A DNA stretch of 64,000 bases. Source: Gari tellinella (taxonomy: Eukaryota; Mollusca; Bivalvia; Cardiida; Psammobiidae). Made by a program: the position numbers and the translations under genes. Positions 51,971-62,044 of this stretch are shown one piece after another (position 1 is the stretch's first letter; every line of letters starts with the position of its first letter). The DNA lies in NCBI GenBank assembly GCA_922989275.2, contig OV277866.1, positions 57,527,246-57,591,245 on the forward strand, read 5' to 3'. The notes below the pieces were generated by a model, which was not told where the DNA came from, searched no databases, and saw nothing but the letters and a program-made list of their open reading frames with translations.

Positions 51971-52673
51971 TAAAACTTCCACTGACTTGACTCATGCACA
52001 CTAATATTTGTAAATTGATGGACACATGATCAAACGCCGCAGACTATAGAAACACAATTAGCTGACATTTGTACACTGAAGAAGGCAATTAAATTTTAAT
52101 GCGAAAGGAAATTGACTTGGCGCTGACGCTGCAGTTAGTTCTCGTTAGAAAATCGTTTCAACGCTTGGTATTCTTAGTTTTTTTCCTAAGATGCACCGAT
52201 GAGCAAATGCCACATTGAAACATGCGATTGGTTTATATCATTAATATTCTACACTAAGTTCAATGAATATGTTTGCAAGTAATACAAGTTAAAACTACAA
52301 GTTTAAGTCTCCGATGCATCATTGTGGAATTATTGATTTGAAATTTGACTGAAATTGAGTTCAGCATGTCTGTAGATGGTTATTAAATTGATGTATGGAA
52401 ATACATCACAAGGACTTAGATTAAACTGTTAATATACCTCATCAGAAAATAGGTTTCTGAAGAAGGTGATTTAACGTGTATGTATGATATAATGTGGCTA
52501 CAGATATCGATTTTTGTCTGTAAAAATGTTTCATTTTTCACCATATGGTGATATATCAAATCATTATCTTTACAAATATTGCTCCTGCTTAGCAAATGCC
52601 ATGTTGGACATGAAAACAGTGATCAAATTTAGATACCGAATAACCCAGCCTCTGACCTTGATCTTACAGTATA
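51971..52673. other. No recognised feature
   Basis: AT-rich. The frame starting at 52514 runs into M1 and has no signature. Confidence 0.3.
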
Positions 52674-53065
52674 CAGTGGAGAAAACGTTATTCTTTCCCA
52701 ATAAACGCGTTTACGCTAAATGTATTATTTCTATTGCAAACATTTTGGAGCCTGATCAGACGATGGGTAATCCTGCATCTGACCAGGTTCAAAACTGTTT
52801 GCCACTTGGATTAAAAGATATAGTTTTTCTAAAGTTTTTTGCATTACGTTGGAGTTAGGTTTTTGTTTAAACTATATGTAGAAAGATTAACTCAATTGTG
52901 CCCACGATCCCATATATGAGACATAGGAAAACAGTAAAGACTCTGATCAGACGCCGCATTATGCGGCGTCTGATCAGCGTCTACACAGTCTGCTGATAAG
53001 ATAATCCAATATCTAAACATGAAAGATTTCACTGGGCACAAATGGGTTAACGTCTTCCCCCACTG
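52674..53065 (+). mobile_element. M1 MITE split by P2
   Basis: TA at 52672-52673 and 53066-53067. Hairpin AACATTTTGGAGCCTGATCA with decayed tip. The right end GAAAGATTAA is interrupted by P2 and finishes CGTCTTCCCCCACTG. Confidence 0.85.
52891..53046 (-). mobile_element. P2 MITE nested in M1
   Basis: TTAA at 52887-52890 and 53047-53050. An internally deleted 156-bp form with perfect hairpin tip CGCCGCATTATGCGGCG. Confidence 0.85.
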
Positions 53066-53092
53066 TACATTGCCTCCGCTCGTATGTCAATA

Positions 53093-53285
53093 CAGTCTAA
53101 CTTCGATATATCGAACTCGCTTAATTCGAACTAGTCGATTTGTCGACACATGAATTGCATTATTTCATGCTCGTGTAAGTTGAACATACCCGTATTTCAA
53201 AGTCAAAACGTGGCTTAGCCACGTTTTAACTTTGAAATACGGGTATGTTCGACCTAACCGAGTTTGAGATATCGAAGTTCGACTG
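53093..53285. mobile_element. M2 MITE, complete
   Basis: TA flanks. CAGTCTAACTTCGATAT to ATATCGAAGTTCGACTG. The central 25-bp arms pair perfectly around GTGGCTTAGCCAC. Confidence 0.85.
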
Positions 53286-53394
53286 TAGTTCAGTTTAAAA
53301 AAAGGCTAAATCATGTTTAGCACATTTAAAAATTGATTCAACCCTGACGCAATTCCAGTGAACTGTAGAAAATAGCAGGGACCCGTTTCATAAA

Positions 53395-53630
53395 ACTTCG
53401 TATGACAAACACGATCGCATGTCAGAACTTTAAAGTACATTTGATTTCTGATTTCTCTTTCTAATCCTGTCTTGTGACATCTGTTTGGAATCGTCTTTTC
53501 AAGACGATTCCAAAAAAGATGTCACAAAACAGAATTGAAAAGACGATTTCAAAAAGATGTCACAAGACAGGATTAGATTGAGAAATAAATAATAACTGAG
53601 ACTTTTATAATTTGACTTTATTTTAAAGGC
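53395..53630. repeat. Foldback repeat FB (copy 1)
   Basis: Core 53460-53577: CTAATCCTGTCTTGTGACAT and ATGTCACAAGACAGGATTAG form the outer arms; TTTGGAATCGTCTTTTC / AAGACGATTCCAAA form an inner one. The right half is partly triplicated. Confidence 0.7.
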
Positions 53631-53639
53631 ATCTATAGG

Positions 53640-54205
53640 GAAATAATAACGAATGACTCGAAATATCGCCTGCCTTGAAATGGGCGTCTGCGCATTTGAT
53701 ATAATTCAGATTTACACATCTTTGAATTGAAGAACCTTAAAAACGTGTGTTTTGCTTTGAATAAGCATGACGTGGCGTCTTATCTGGGTCAACAACTGTT
53801 TGCAAACCCGTCACTTTGTGATTGGCAGTCGAAAGGTCAAAATCCAGTAAAAAACAGCAGATCTATAAACAGACAGCGATGATGTCACGTGAAGAAAATT
53901 GTGTCTCTTTGATGTGTTGCATTCAATGCATTGTGCTTGCTGTCACGCAAAACCATGTGAAACAAAACTGTTGTCAAAAAGTGTAAAATATTCTACAAGC
54001 TCTATTTTGATAACGATTAAATAGTAATTGAGCAAATCTCTCACGTATTTGTTCAATTACATGCCTAACCGATATGATTGATGAGTTTATATAATTAATA
54101 AGAAGAGCACGCTGATCCGCTGTTCTGCAAGGCGCGCGCGTTTTTGATTAGACTACTCATGCCTTTCACGTTCAAATCATCCGAGTGATGAGAAGTGTGG
54201 AAAAT
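53640..54205. other. Mostly unrecognised; one hairpin half
   Basis: GGCGTCTTATCTGGGTCAAC then CTGTTTGC at 53773-53815 is a lone arm of the common hairpin, near GCAGATCTATAAACAGACAG. Confidence 0.35.
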
Positions 54206-54209
54206 TTAA

Positions 54210-54404
54210 CCCATTTGCGCCCAGTGGATTCTCCCATGTTTTATATTGGATTAATCAATTTTTTATCAAAGGGATGCCTGGTCAAATTTTTCATTTAATT
54301 TATTTTTGTTTTATAGTGAAATTCCTATCAGCAAACAGCGGCGTCTGATCAGAGTCTACACTGTTTACCTATGTCCCATATATGGGGTCGTGTGCACAAA
54401 TGGG
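54210..54404 (+). mobile_element. P2 MITE, half hairpin
   Basis: TTAA at 54206-54209 and 54405-54408. Left hairpin arm deleted, leaving CGGCGTCTGATCAGAGTCTA. Confidence 0.8.
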
Positions 54405-54589
54405 TTAACTGCTAGAATGGTAACTTGACTTTTGCTCTGGAAACCGATGCATTATGGGTACATGTATATGTATATTTTACAAACAATGTATATCCTGAAT
54501 AGTGGGTTCCTGGTTATTTTATATATTTTGGAACAAAATGCATCACAAGTAAACATTAACTGGTCCTTGGTCGAAGTTGCAATAGTCTA

Positions 54590-54782
54590 CAGTCGAACTT
54601 CGATATCTCGAAGTCGGTTTTGTCGAACATATCAGTTTTTCAAATTTAAAACGTGACTAAGCCAAGTTTTCACTTTGGAATATTGGTATGTTCGACTAAA
54701 CCGATCATGAAATAATGCAGATCATATGTCAAACTATCGGATAGTTCTAGTTAAACGTGTTTGAGATATCGAAGTTCGATTG
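54590..54782. mobile_element. M2 MITE
   Basis: CAGTCGAACTTCGATATCTC to ATATCGAAGTTCGATTG, TA flanks. The centre is diverged. Confidence 0.8.
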
Positions 54783-54922
54783 TATATGCAAAGGGATCAT
54801 GAAAAAGCATTTATTCAGAATTGGGCCAAGACGTACATTGTATCCGGTTAAAATATTGACTGGCGGTAGTAATTTGGGAAATCATTTAGTATTCTCCTTT
54901 GTGTTTTAATTGGTCATGGATA

Positions 54923-55168
54923 CAGTGGAGAATCTGTTATTCTTTCCCAATAAACGCGTTTACGCTAAAACTATTATTTGCAGTGCAAACAGTTTGGAGC
55001 CAGATCAGACGCCGGGTAACCCGGCGTCTGATCAGGCTCCAAACTGTTTGCCACCAAGATAAACATGAAATATCAGAATTGTCCAAAAGTTGTTTTTTTC
55101 TACGTTTTAGCGCTTTGCGTTTGCGTACGTTTGCGTTTAAACGGGAAAGAATAACAGATTCTCCACTG
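54923..55168 (+). mobile_element. M1 MITE
   Basis: TA flanks, intact ends and hairpin. Confidence 0.85.
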
Positions 55169-55202
55169 TACGTTCTCTTCATTGTTTTCATCGATTTCTA
55201 AT

Positions 55203-55408
55203 TAACGCAAATCACTAAAACGTAGAAAAATACAACATTTTGACAAAATTGATTATATAGTGTATGTTTATCTAAGTGGCAAACAGTTTGGAGCCTGGTC
55301 AGACACATGGTTACCCGGCGTCTGATCTTGCTCCAAACTGTTTGCAATTGAAGTAATAGTTTTAGCGTAAACGCGTTAATTGCGAAATAATTACGTTCTC
55401 TCCACTGT
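55203..55408 (-). mobile_element. M1 MITE, left-truncated
   Basis: Starts at AACGCAAATCACTAAAACG. Hairpin tip GACACATGGTTACCCGGCGT. Right end GTTCTCTCCACTG. Confidence 0.75.
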
Positions 55409-55599
55409 ACCATTAGTAGTAAAACAATGGATTAGATTTAATTAAGTGGAATTGTTAATATGCAGTTTCAGGGATTAATGAGTTTACTGAAAGGTAAATG
55501 AAGTGGAGGGATCGTTTTTATTTTCTGTTTGAACAAAACAAAACGGACACCGAGTGTATGACAATGACAATTAATATAGAACTTTGGGGATTAATTTAT

Positions 55600-55765
55600 T
55601 AACACAATGATCTCGTCCGTCAGACTGTTTGTAAACGGTCTCTATGATCAGGGTATGTACTGTTTGAAATTTTGCAAAATACTGCAAACACAATCCTAAA
55701 TAGCCAAATATGAACACTACTTAATTAAATGCTGGAACTGTACATTAAGAGTTTTAGGAGTTAAT
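55600..55765 (-). mobile_element. P4 MITE, decayed
   Basis: CTGTTTGTAAACGGTCTCTA, TGATCAGGGTATGTACTGTT and AAATGCTGGAACTGTACATT blocks match P4 order. Confidence 0.4.
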
Positions 55766-55849
55766 ATATTAACCTTTCACTCAATTTTGAATGTATGTAA
55801 ATCGGGTGCCAACCAGTTTTGACACAGAATTTAATCTAAAACCGTTTGC

Positions 55850-56340
55850 AAATACAGTGCCGCTGTTCGCCAAACAAGACAACTACAGTGGAGAATCTGT
55901 TATTCTTTCCCGTTTAAACGCAAACGTACGCAAGCGCAAAGCACTAAAACGTAGAAAAGAACAACTTTTGGACAATTCTTATAATTCATGTTTATCTTGG
56001 TGGCAAACAGTTTGGAGCCTGATCAGACGCCGGGTTACCCGGCGTCTGATCTGGCTCCAAACTGTTTGCACTGCAAATAATAGTTTTAGCGTAAACGCGT
56101 TTATAGGAAAAGAACAACGTTTTCTCCACTGTATGTCTCACACTGTCACTGCTGCAATATCGCTTAGAATTGTCGTCTGTTGTTTTTTTCTCAAAGTTAT
56201 ATATTAGTGGATTGATATGGTGTCTGATCTGGATTCAAACTGTTTCCAAATGTAAGCAAGTTTTTAATTTTCCATTCCTTTAACAAATCCTTCCCAATAA
56301 CACACACAGGCTTTGTCTCCCATTAGCTTTTGTGCTAGAA
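55850..56340 (-). mobile_element. M3 remnant split by M1
   Basis: GCCGCTGTTCGCCAAACAAG before M1, then TGCAATATCGCTTAGAATTG and GTCTGATCTGGATTCAAACT after it. The outer ends are decayed. Confidence 0.5.
55885..56131 (-). mobile_element. M1 MITE nested in M3 remnant
   Basis: TA flanks, intact hairpin. Left end of the AATCTG subtype, right end of the AACGTTTT subtype. Confidence 0.85.
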
Positions 56341-56467
56341 ATAGAGCACAGTTTATCTAAATCGGATCGCAGTCAGTTTTGACTCAGATCTGTTTGCAAA
56401 TACAGTGAAACATTTCAATTACGACCGTATTATTGTGTTATGTACATGTATTATGTGTTTAAGACAG

Positions 56468-56661
56468 ATGGCTGCTTAAAGCAGTGTAAAGTTAAGCAGA
56501 AAATTCCTTTAGAGGATTTTTTATTTATTTTCATCTTGCTTTAAGCTTTCACCTATCTTGATAAGAATAATACAATTTTTAGTATATATTCGGTGGTCGT
56601 ACATGTAATAAAGGTATTTTACTGTATCAATCAATCACAACGGACAGGCAAATGGTTAATA
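56468..56661 (+). mobile_element. P1 MITE, strongly decayed
   Basis: GCTTAAAGCAGTGTAAAGTT ... CATCTTGCTTTAAGCTTTCA, in P1 order. Confidence 0.45.
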
Positions 56662-57465
56662 TTACTATCAATCATAAATGATCGCCATATTTTTTAAACG
56701 GGTCTATTAACCTTTCAATTTTCTATAATCATTTGGTTCTATTATATCGCATCACATTGCTACATGTATGTTTATAAATCGATAAAAAAATAGAATATTC
56801 TGTGTATTGACTCCAACAACTATATTCGCCATTCAAGCAGTTTCTTTATTTCGTGTTTTTGTTATAATGTCTAAGCCATGTAATTTGTAAAGTACGTGTT
56901 GTGATTTTAAAGTGTTTATTTATCTTAAGTATTATGAACACTTTGTTGAAAACACAAACAAAAATACTGGTTTTCGCCAATAACATGTTTGACGTTTCAT
57001 ATTTTCTAGATACATTCTTAATTTAATATATATTAATTCCCCGATATGTTAAACGATATGTGTTAATCAAATGTGGTTATGGTCGTCTTTTTTTTTTACA
57101 ATTGACGGATACTATAAGTATGCTAATGTCGAAAGAACAATTAGCGTGTCCTTCCGTGGTTAAGAAAATGTAAGTATATGTATCATATTAGTAATGATAA
57201 TGATAAAATGCATCCTTAACGAATACTGTTGTTTTCAAGACATACTACGAGAGTTGTGCACTGTTGTTTACGTGACTTAAAGTTCTACATCTTTTGTTTT
57301 GTTGCTGATGTTACATGCACATAGCAGGACTTATTCACATTATTTGAATAAAAACTGAAAAAGACTAAATCTGTTGAATTTCGTACTTATTTTTCCGAGA
57401 GCTACTCAATACATAAAAAATGACTTTCTAACTCATTAAGTTCTAGTGCCACATTCTTGCATATT
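56662..57465. other. No recognised feature
   Basis: About 800 bp of AT-rich DNA with no repeats from the window's families and no coding signal. Confidence 0.3.
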
Positions 57466-57590
57466 TTTTACAAACACTGTACATGTGAAGAGACCATTTG
57501 CCCTATGCAAACAGTGTATGCTCTGATCAGAGGATTTCTAATGAGCCCTCTGGCAAGGGAATGTACTGTTGTCTTTTTTTCAATAAATCG
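57466..57590 (+). mobile_element. P4 fragment
   Basis: ACAAACACTGTACATGTGAA, GCAAACAGTGTATGCTCTGA and AGCCCTCTGGCAAGGGA follow the P4 centre. Confidence 0.5.
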
Positions 57591-57793
57591 ATTCACTTAA
57601 CCCAAAAAAGTCAAATAAATAATATATTTGAAGGATGGATGGGTTTTACGGCACTGCGACACAAAACATGTAATATAGCGCCGATGAATGATGAGGGAGG
57701 ATGAGATGAGATCATGATGATCACAGGAATATGATTTTGGCTAATATCGTTCGCTGAGAAGCAGCGCATTGGATCCAAACCACCGACCAACCT

Positions 57794-57946
57794 TATGCGG
57801 CGTCTGATCAGAGTCTACACTGTTTGCTGATAGGAATTTCAATATAAAACAAAATGAAAATGAAAATTTTGACCGGGCATCCCTTTGATAAAAAATGGAC
57901 TGATCCAATATTATAAACATGGAAGAATCCACTGGGCACAAATGGG
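57794..57946 (-). mobile_element. P2 MITE, truncated
   Basis: Starts at the hairpin tip (ATGCGGCGTCTGATCAGAG) and runs to CACTGGGCACAAATGGG, TTAA at 57947-57950. The other half is missing. Confidence 0.75.
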
Positions 57947-58164
57947 TTAAAGATGGTGTCCACACATTTGGATCCAGTAAGTCTGCGTGTGATCTGGACC
58001 CAGTCGTGTACCAAGCGGCAGGTAAATGGCCAGCAAACAATAAGTGAATCATTACATTATTGCTTTCAAAGAGAAACTGAGATACTAATTATCGAAGTAA
58101 TACAAAACTAAGGCAATATCAATATGTTCGTGCTGTGTAGAGGGAAATGATATTTCTAGTGTTA

Positions 58165-58395
58165 CAGTGGAGAAAGCATTTTTCTTTCCCTATAAATGCG
58201 TTTACACTTAAACTATTACTTCCATTTCAAACTGTTTGGAGCATATTCAGACGCCGTGTTAGCTTCATACGTTTTGCCTCTCGGATAAACATGAACAGTT
58301 TGAATTGTCGAAACGTTGTCATTTTCAACGTTTAATTGCGATGCGTTTGCATTCGTTTGCGTTTAAACGAGAAAGAAAAACGTTTACTCCATAGT
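58165..58395 (+). mobile_element. M1 MITE, decayed
   Basis: CAGTGGAGAAAGCATTTTTC to AACGTTTACTCCATAG. Right hairpin arm mostly lost. Confidence 0.7.
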
Positions 58396-58464
58396 ATAAC
58401 AAAAATTTGTCACAGTACATATTCCCCGATGCGTTTATCGACACTGTATTTCATTGTGTTGTTG

Positions 58465-58710
58465 TATACAGACCTGGTGCCCGTTTTACAATTATTCTTA
58501 CAACAAATGTTGTCGTAAGTCAGATTATAAAAGTCTTAATCATTATTTATTTCTCCATCTAATCCTGTTTTGTGACATCTCTTTGGAATCGTCTTGAAAA
58601 GACGATTCCAAAGAGATGTTACAAGACAGGATTAGATAGAGAAATAAGAAATTAAATATATTTTAAAGTTTTGACTTACGAATGTTTTTGTCGTACAAAG
58701 TTTACGCGTT
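58465..58710. repeat. Foldback repeat FB (copy 2)
   Basis: Core 58558-58636 is a near-perfect hairpin: TCTAATCCTGTTTTGTGACA, CTTTGGAATCGTCTT and the complements. Outer AGTCAGATTATAAAAGTC / GTTTTGACTTACGAATG extend it. Confidence 0.75.
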
Positions 58711-58879
58711 TCTTTACGCGTTTAAAAGAGCCCGGATGAAAGGACCATCACTTAGCCGACGGACCCCTTAGCCGAGACTGCATTGGTATAATCGTTTTAA
58801 CAGTTCGTTAACCGTTCACTATGCGTTTCTTACGCATAGATTAACGCGTAAATGGTTAGGAATAACGTATTTACAACTG
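58701..58879. mobile_element. M4 fragment (one end)
   Basis: TTTACGCGTTTAAAAGAGCC, GTTAACCGTTCACTATGCG and end GGAATAACGTATTTACAACT match the M4 termini. The rest is absent. Confidence 0.65.
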
Positions 58880-59099
58880 TAAAATGATTTACAAAATTAC
58901 TACATGTATATCTTGTTCACCATAATCGCAACTCTGGATGATTTCATTTCCTTTTATTTACATTGTTATTTATCCGTACTGTAAATTAGCCTATATAACA
59001 CCGAGAAGGTAGCTACTTTTAAAACTGATTCGTTCGCCAATTTATTCTAAATTCGTGCTCAATCAACTCTTTTTTGTTTCAAATAACCTTTTCACTCTC

Positions 59100-59300
59100 A
59101 ATGACGTCACAAAGCGCAATTGCAAACAATGTTGATCATGTTCAGAGATCAAAACTGTTTGCGATTTGTTCTTAAATAACGTCAGTTTAACTTCCTAAAA
59201 TCTAACTTTGAAAACGATATTGCAGACAACAATATTTAAGCAGACGACAATATTGCGGTGAAGGGTACAATATCACGATAAATTTGGCAGCGAAAGAGAT
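59100..59300 (-). mobile_element. P3-like MITE, inverted and decayed
   Basis: GCAAACAATGTTGATCATGT ... GATCAAAACTGTTTGC hairpin, then GCAGACGACAATATTGCGG and GAAGGG. Confidence 0.5.
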
Positions 59301-59420
59301 AAGATATCTCTGTACCAAAGCATGTCCACTGGACAAGGCAAATATTCAGCTTTACCTGTAGCGTGTTCAATTACCACGTTTAGGTTAGCAGTTTGAGCCC
59401 CGTGTGCAGCGCACAGAGTA

Positions 59421-59620
59421 CGGTAGAGAAGACATTTTCTTTCCAAATACATGTAACCGCGTTTACGCTTAAGTTATTATTTTCATTGCAAACAGTTTGG
59501 TAACCCGGCGTCTGATCAGGCTTTAAACTGTTTGCAACTCAGATTATAAACGGTAGTCATTTTCTTTATTTCATTGTAATGCGTTTGCGTTAAAACGGAA
59601 TCATAACGTTTTCTCCACTG
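59421..59620 (+). mobile_element. M1 MITE, shortened
   Basis: CGGTAGAGAAGACATTTTCT to AACGTTTTCTCCACTG. The hairpin has lost its left arm (AACAGTTTGGTAACCCGGCG). Confidence 0.7.
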
Positions 59621-60626
59621 TATTTCAGACCGGTAGCTAACTCGCAATCGATGGTCATCGACGGCCGTCGATTTCTTTACTGAACGCATGGCTTCTCATC
59701 CCCGCGACTTTGCCTTATATGTACGTACTGCTCAAGTGCGACAGGGTACCATACTATGCCTGACCAAATAACGTAGTGTCAGGGGCAGATAATCCATGCA
59801 AGACAGCTTACTCTTATATCCCGTGACCCGCTTGATGACAGTCATAGGACAAAGTGGTTTGATAATGTCTCGTGAATGTGTTATCAATTTAAGACTATTT
59901 TTGCTTAACGCTTTCCCTCACATGACTTCTTTGGGGGAACATAAAGCAGAATGCAATGTTTAACTTTACATCTGATTTAAGCATTCACCTTTCAGGATAT
60001 GTAAAAAGTGTTAAAGTTTTGTTGCAGAATAATGTAGAAACATAAGACACAGTTCATATAAAATGTGTATAGATACCGAAAGGAAGTTAGTTGATGGAAG
60101 GGGTTAAATAAACAGCTCACATTACTCAGCGTAAAGACACAACAAACCAAACAATATGTTTACATATAATACTTCCTCGTATACATGTAGCTATCATTAG
60201 GCATGTGAGTATAGGGTATACTGTCGGGTGATAGTGTTAAGTACTGTGTGTACATGTATATACGTTATTGACAGTTCAGGCATGCATAACGTAGAGTTAA
60301 AAGGGTATGTTATTTTTAGCCTTCATCGCTAAGTATAAGTCTCCGTCTATTCTCGACATGTCCCGTGTGGTAATACTGAAAGAACGTCCAAATACCCGAG
60401 TATCTTCTTGAATTGGGTGTAGCTTGTCCAAGAATTGTGAATAGTATTTTGATATTGTTGCTCATAGTATTCGTAAATATTTGGGTATAATATAATTATA
60501 CAAAAGCTATAAAAATTTCGGACACTGTTGAAAATAGCTAGTATCATTCTGCTACGTTAAGTGTATCAGGGCTGCCATTTCTCCTGATTTTTCCTAAACA
60601 TTCGGATTTTTTCCCAGTACATGGTA
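59621..60626. other. Mostly unrecognised; possible P1 remnant
   Basis: 59905-60105 has AAAGCAGAATGCAATG, CATCTGATTTAAGCATTCA and GAAGGGGTTAAA that fit a very old P1. The rest shows nothing. Confidence 0.3.
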
Positions 60627-60742
60627 GCTTAAAGCAGGCTGAAAGTAAAGCAGAATGCGCCTTAAGGCGCATTCTGCTTTACTTTCAGCCTGCTTTAAGC
60701 ATCACGTGTCTAAAAAACTAAAAACAGACTATGGGTAAAAGG
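60627..60742 (-). mobile_element. P1 MITE, half, with perfect hairpin
   Basis: GCTTAAAGCAGGCTGAAAGT and its exact complement enclose AAGCAGAATGCGCC / GGCGCATTCTGCTT, about 36-bp arms. Then ACTATGGGTAAAAGG, the inverted P1 terminus. Confidence 0.75.
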
Positions 60743-60966
60743 TATAATTCGGAAGATCGCGCTTGAAAAATTGAACATTTTGAAATCTTAGGATTTTTTT
60801 ATCAATTTATGGAAGCCCTTGTGTATAACAACTGACATGTTTGCTGTCACAATACTTTAAATTGAGGAGGATGTTGTTTTTCTCTCCAATACTCGTGTTT
60901 GTGTTAAAATTTCAATCGGGCCCCAAATATTTTGGTACTCAGATATAACAAAATCATCAACTTTAA

Positions 60967-61163
60967 TCCCCTTAACTTTCTTGATGTCATAAATGTTTAA
61001 ACAATTGGTGTTTGCTTTTATCTATCATATTAAACTTTTGTGATTTGACTACAGAAATATTGAAATGACTGTCAAACAGTTGATTCCTGATGAAACGCCG
61101 CGTAACAAGGTGTCTGATCAGGATCCAAACTGTTTGCAAATAACCACTATACTTGGGAAGGGG
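60967..61163 (+). mobile_element. P3 MITE
   Basis: TTAA at 60963-60966, right flank TCAA. Hairpin CAAACAGTTGATTCCTGATG ... TGATCAGGATCCAAACTG. Confidence 0.65.
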
Positions 61164-61291
61164 TCAACGGGAAAGATGAATGTCAATTATAATTAAGTTC
61201 CTGATATGACTGTCACAAGACACGTATATCGGATACACTGGCACGTGAAAGTCACGTGTATTATCTATATTAATATATATCTTGTTAAAAA

Positions 61292-61492
61292 CAGTCAAAC
61301 TCCGATACATCGAAATCATACAAGTCGAATTTACCCGTAATTCTACAATTTAGATTCATTATTTCAAATTCGCTCAAATCGAACATATTCCGTAGTTCAA
61401 GGTTACCGTGGCAAAGCCACGTTTAACTTTGAAATATGAATAAGTTCGACTTCAGCGAGTTAGAAAAAACTAAGTTCGACAGTACAGTGGAG
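61292..61492. mobile_element. M2 MITE, decayed, abutting M1
   Basis: CAGTCAAACTCCGATACATC to AAACTAAGTTCGACAG. The centre GGTTACCGTGGCAAAGCCACG is a diverged M2 palindrome. Confidence 0.65.
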
Positions 61493-61494
61493 AA

Positions 61495-61730
61495 TCTGTT
61501 ATTCTTTCCCAATAAACGCGTTTACGCTAAAACTATTATTTGCAGTGCAAACCGTTTGGAGCCAGATCAGACGCCGGGTAACCCGGCGTCTGATCAGGCT
61601 CCAAACTGTTTGCCACCAAGATAAACAAGAATTATCAGAATTGTCCAAAAGTTGTTCTTTTCTACGTTTTTGTGTTTTGCGTTTGCGTACGTTTGCGTTT
61701 AAACGGGAAAGAAAAACAGATTCTCCACTG
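61495..61730 (+). mobile_element. M1 MITE just upstream of the protease start
   Basis: TA flanks. Intact hairpin. Its right end is 53 bp from the first possible ATG of the cathepsin-like gene. Confidence 0.85.
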
Positions 61731-61783
61731 TATAGACTTTACAATTAGTAGTTAACACACTTTCTCGATGATCAATTATTGTA

Positions 61784-62044
61784 ATGCAGATTGAACTGAA
61801 GATGGATAGACTGCAACGTCTCGTCTTAGGCCTGTTGGTGGTATATGGCCTGTGTGTACAAAGTTCATATAGTTCTACAGAAACAGAATGGAAACTATGG
61901 AAACAGAAATTTAACAAATCATACAAGGAGTCTGAAGAAAATATGCTAAAAGACATTTGGCTTGATCATTACAAGGTTTATAAACGACATAACCAAGAAA
62001 ATGGTCGGGAGTATGTGATGGAAATGAACGAGTTTGCTGATCAG
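61784..62044 (+). CDS. Cathepsin L-like gene, exon with signal and propeptide
   Basis: ATG at 61784 or, more likely, at 61802 (MDRLQRLVLGLLVVYGLCVQ gives a cleaner signal peptide). Then EWKLWKQKFNKSYKESEEN, KVYKRHNQENGREYV and MNEFADQ, matching the ERFNIN/GNFD-type propeptide. Donor CAG-GTAATT, phase 0. Confidence 0.75.

Noticed and set aside
6277..61748. Recurring short frames with peptides such as QTVWSQIRRRVTRRL and SGESVILSRLNANV on both strands
   Set aside because: They are translations of the M1 ends and palindromic hairpin, which is why they appear in both orientations. Start and stop positions vary with flanks and there is no domain.
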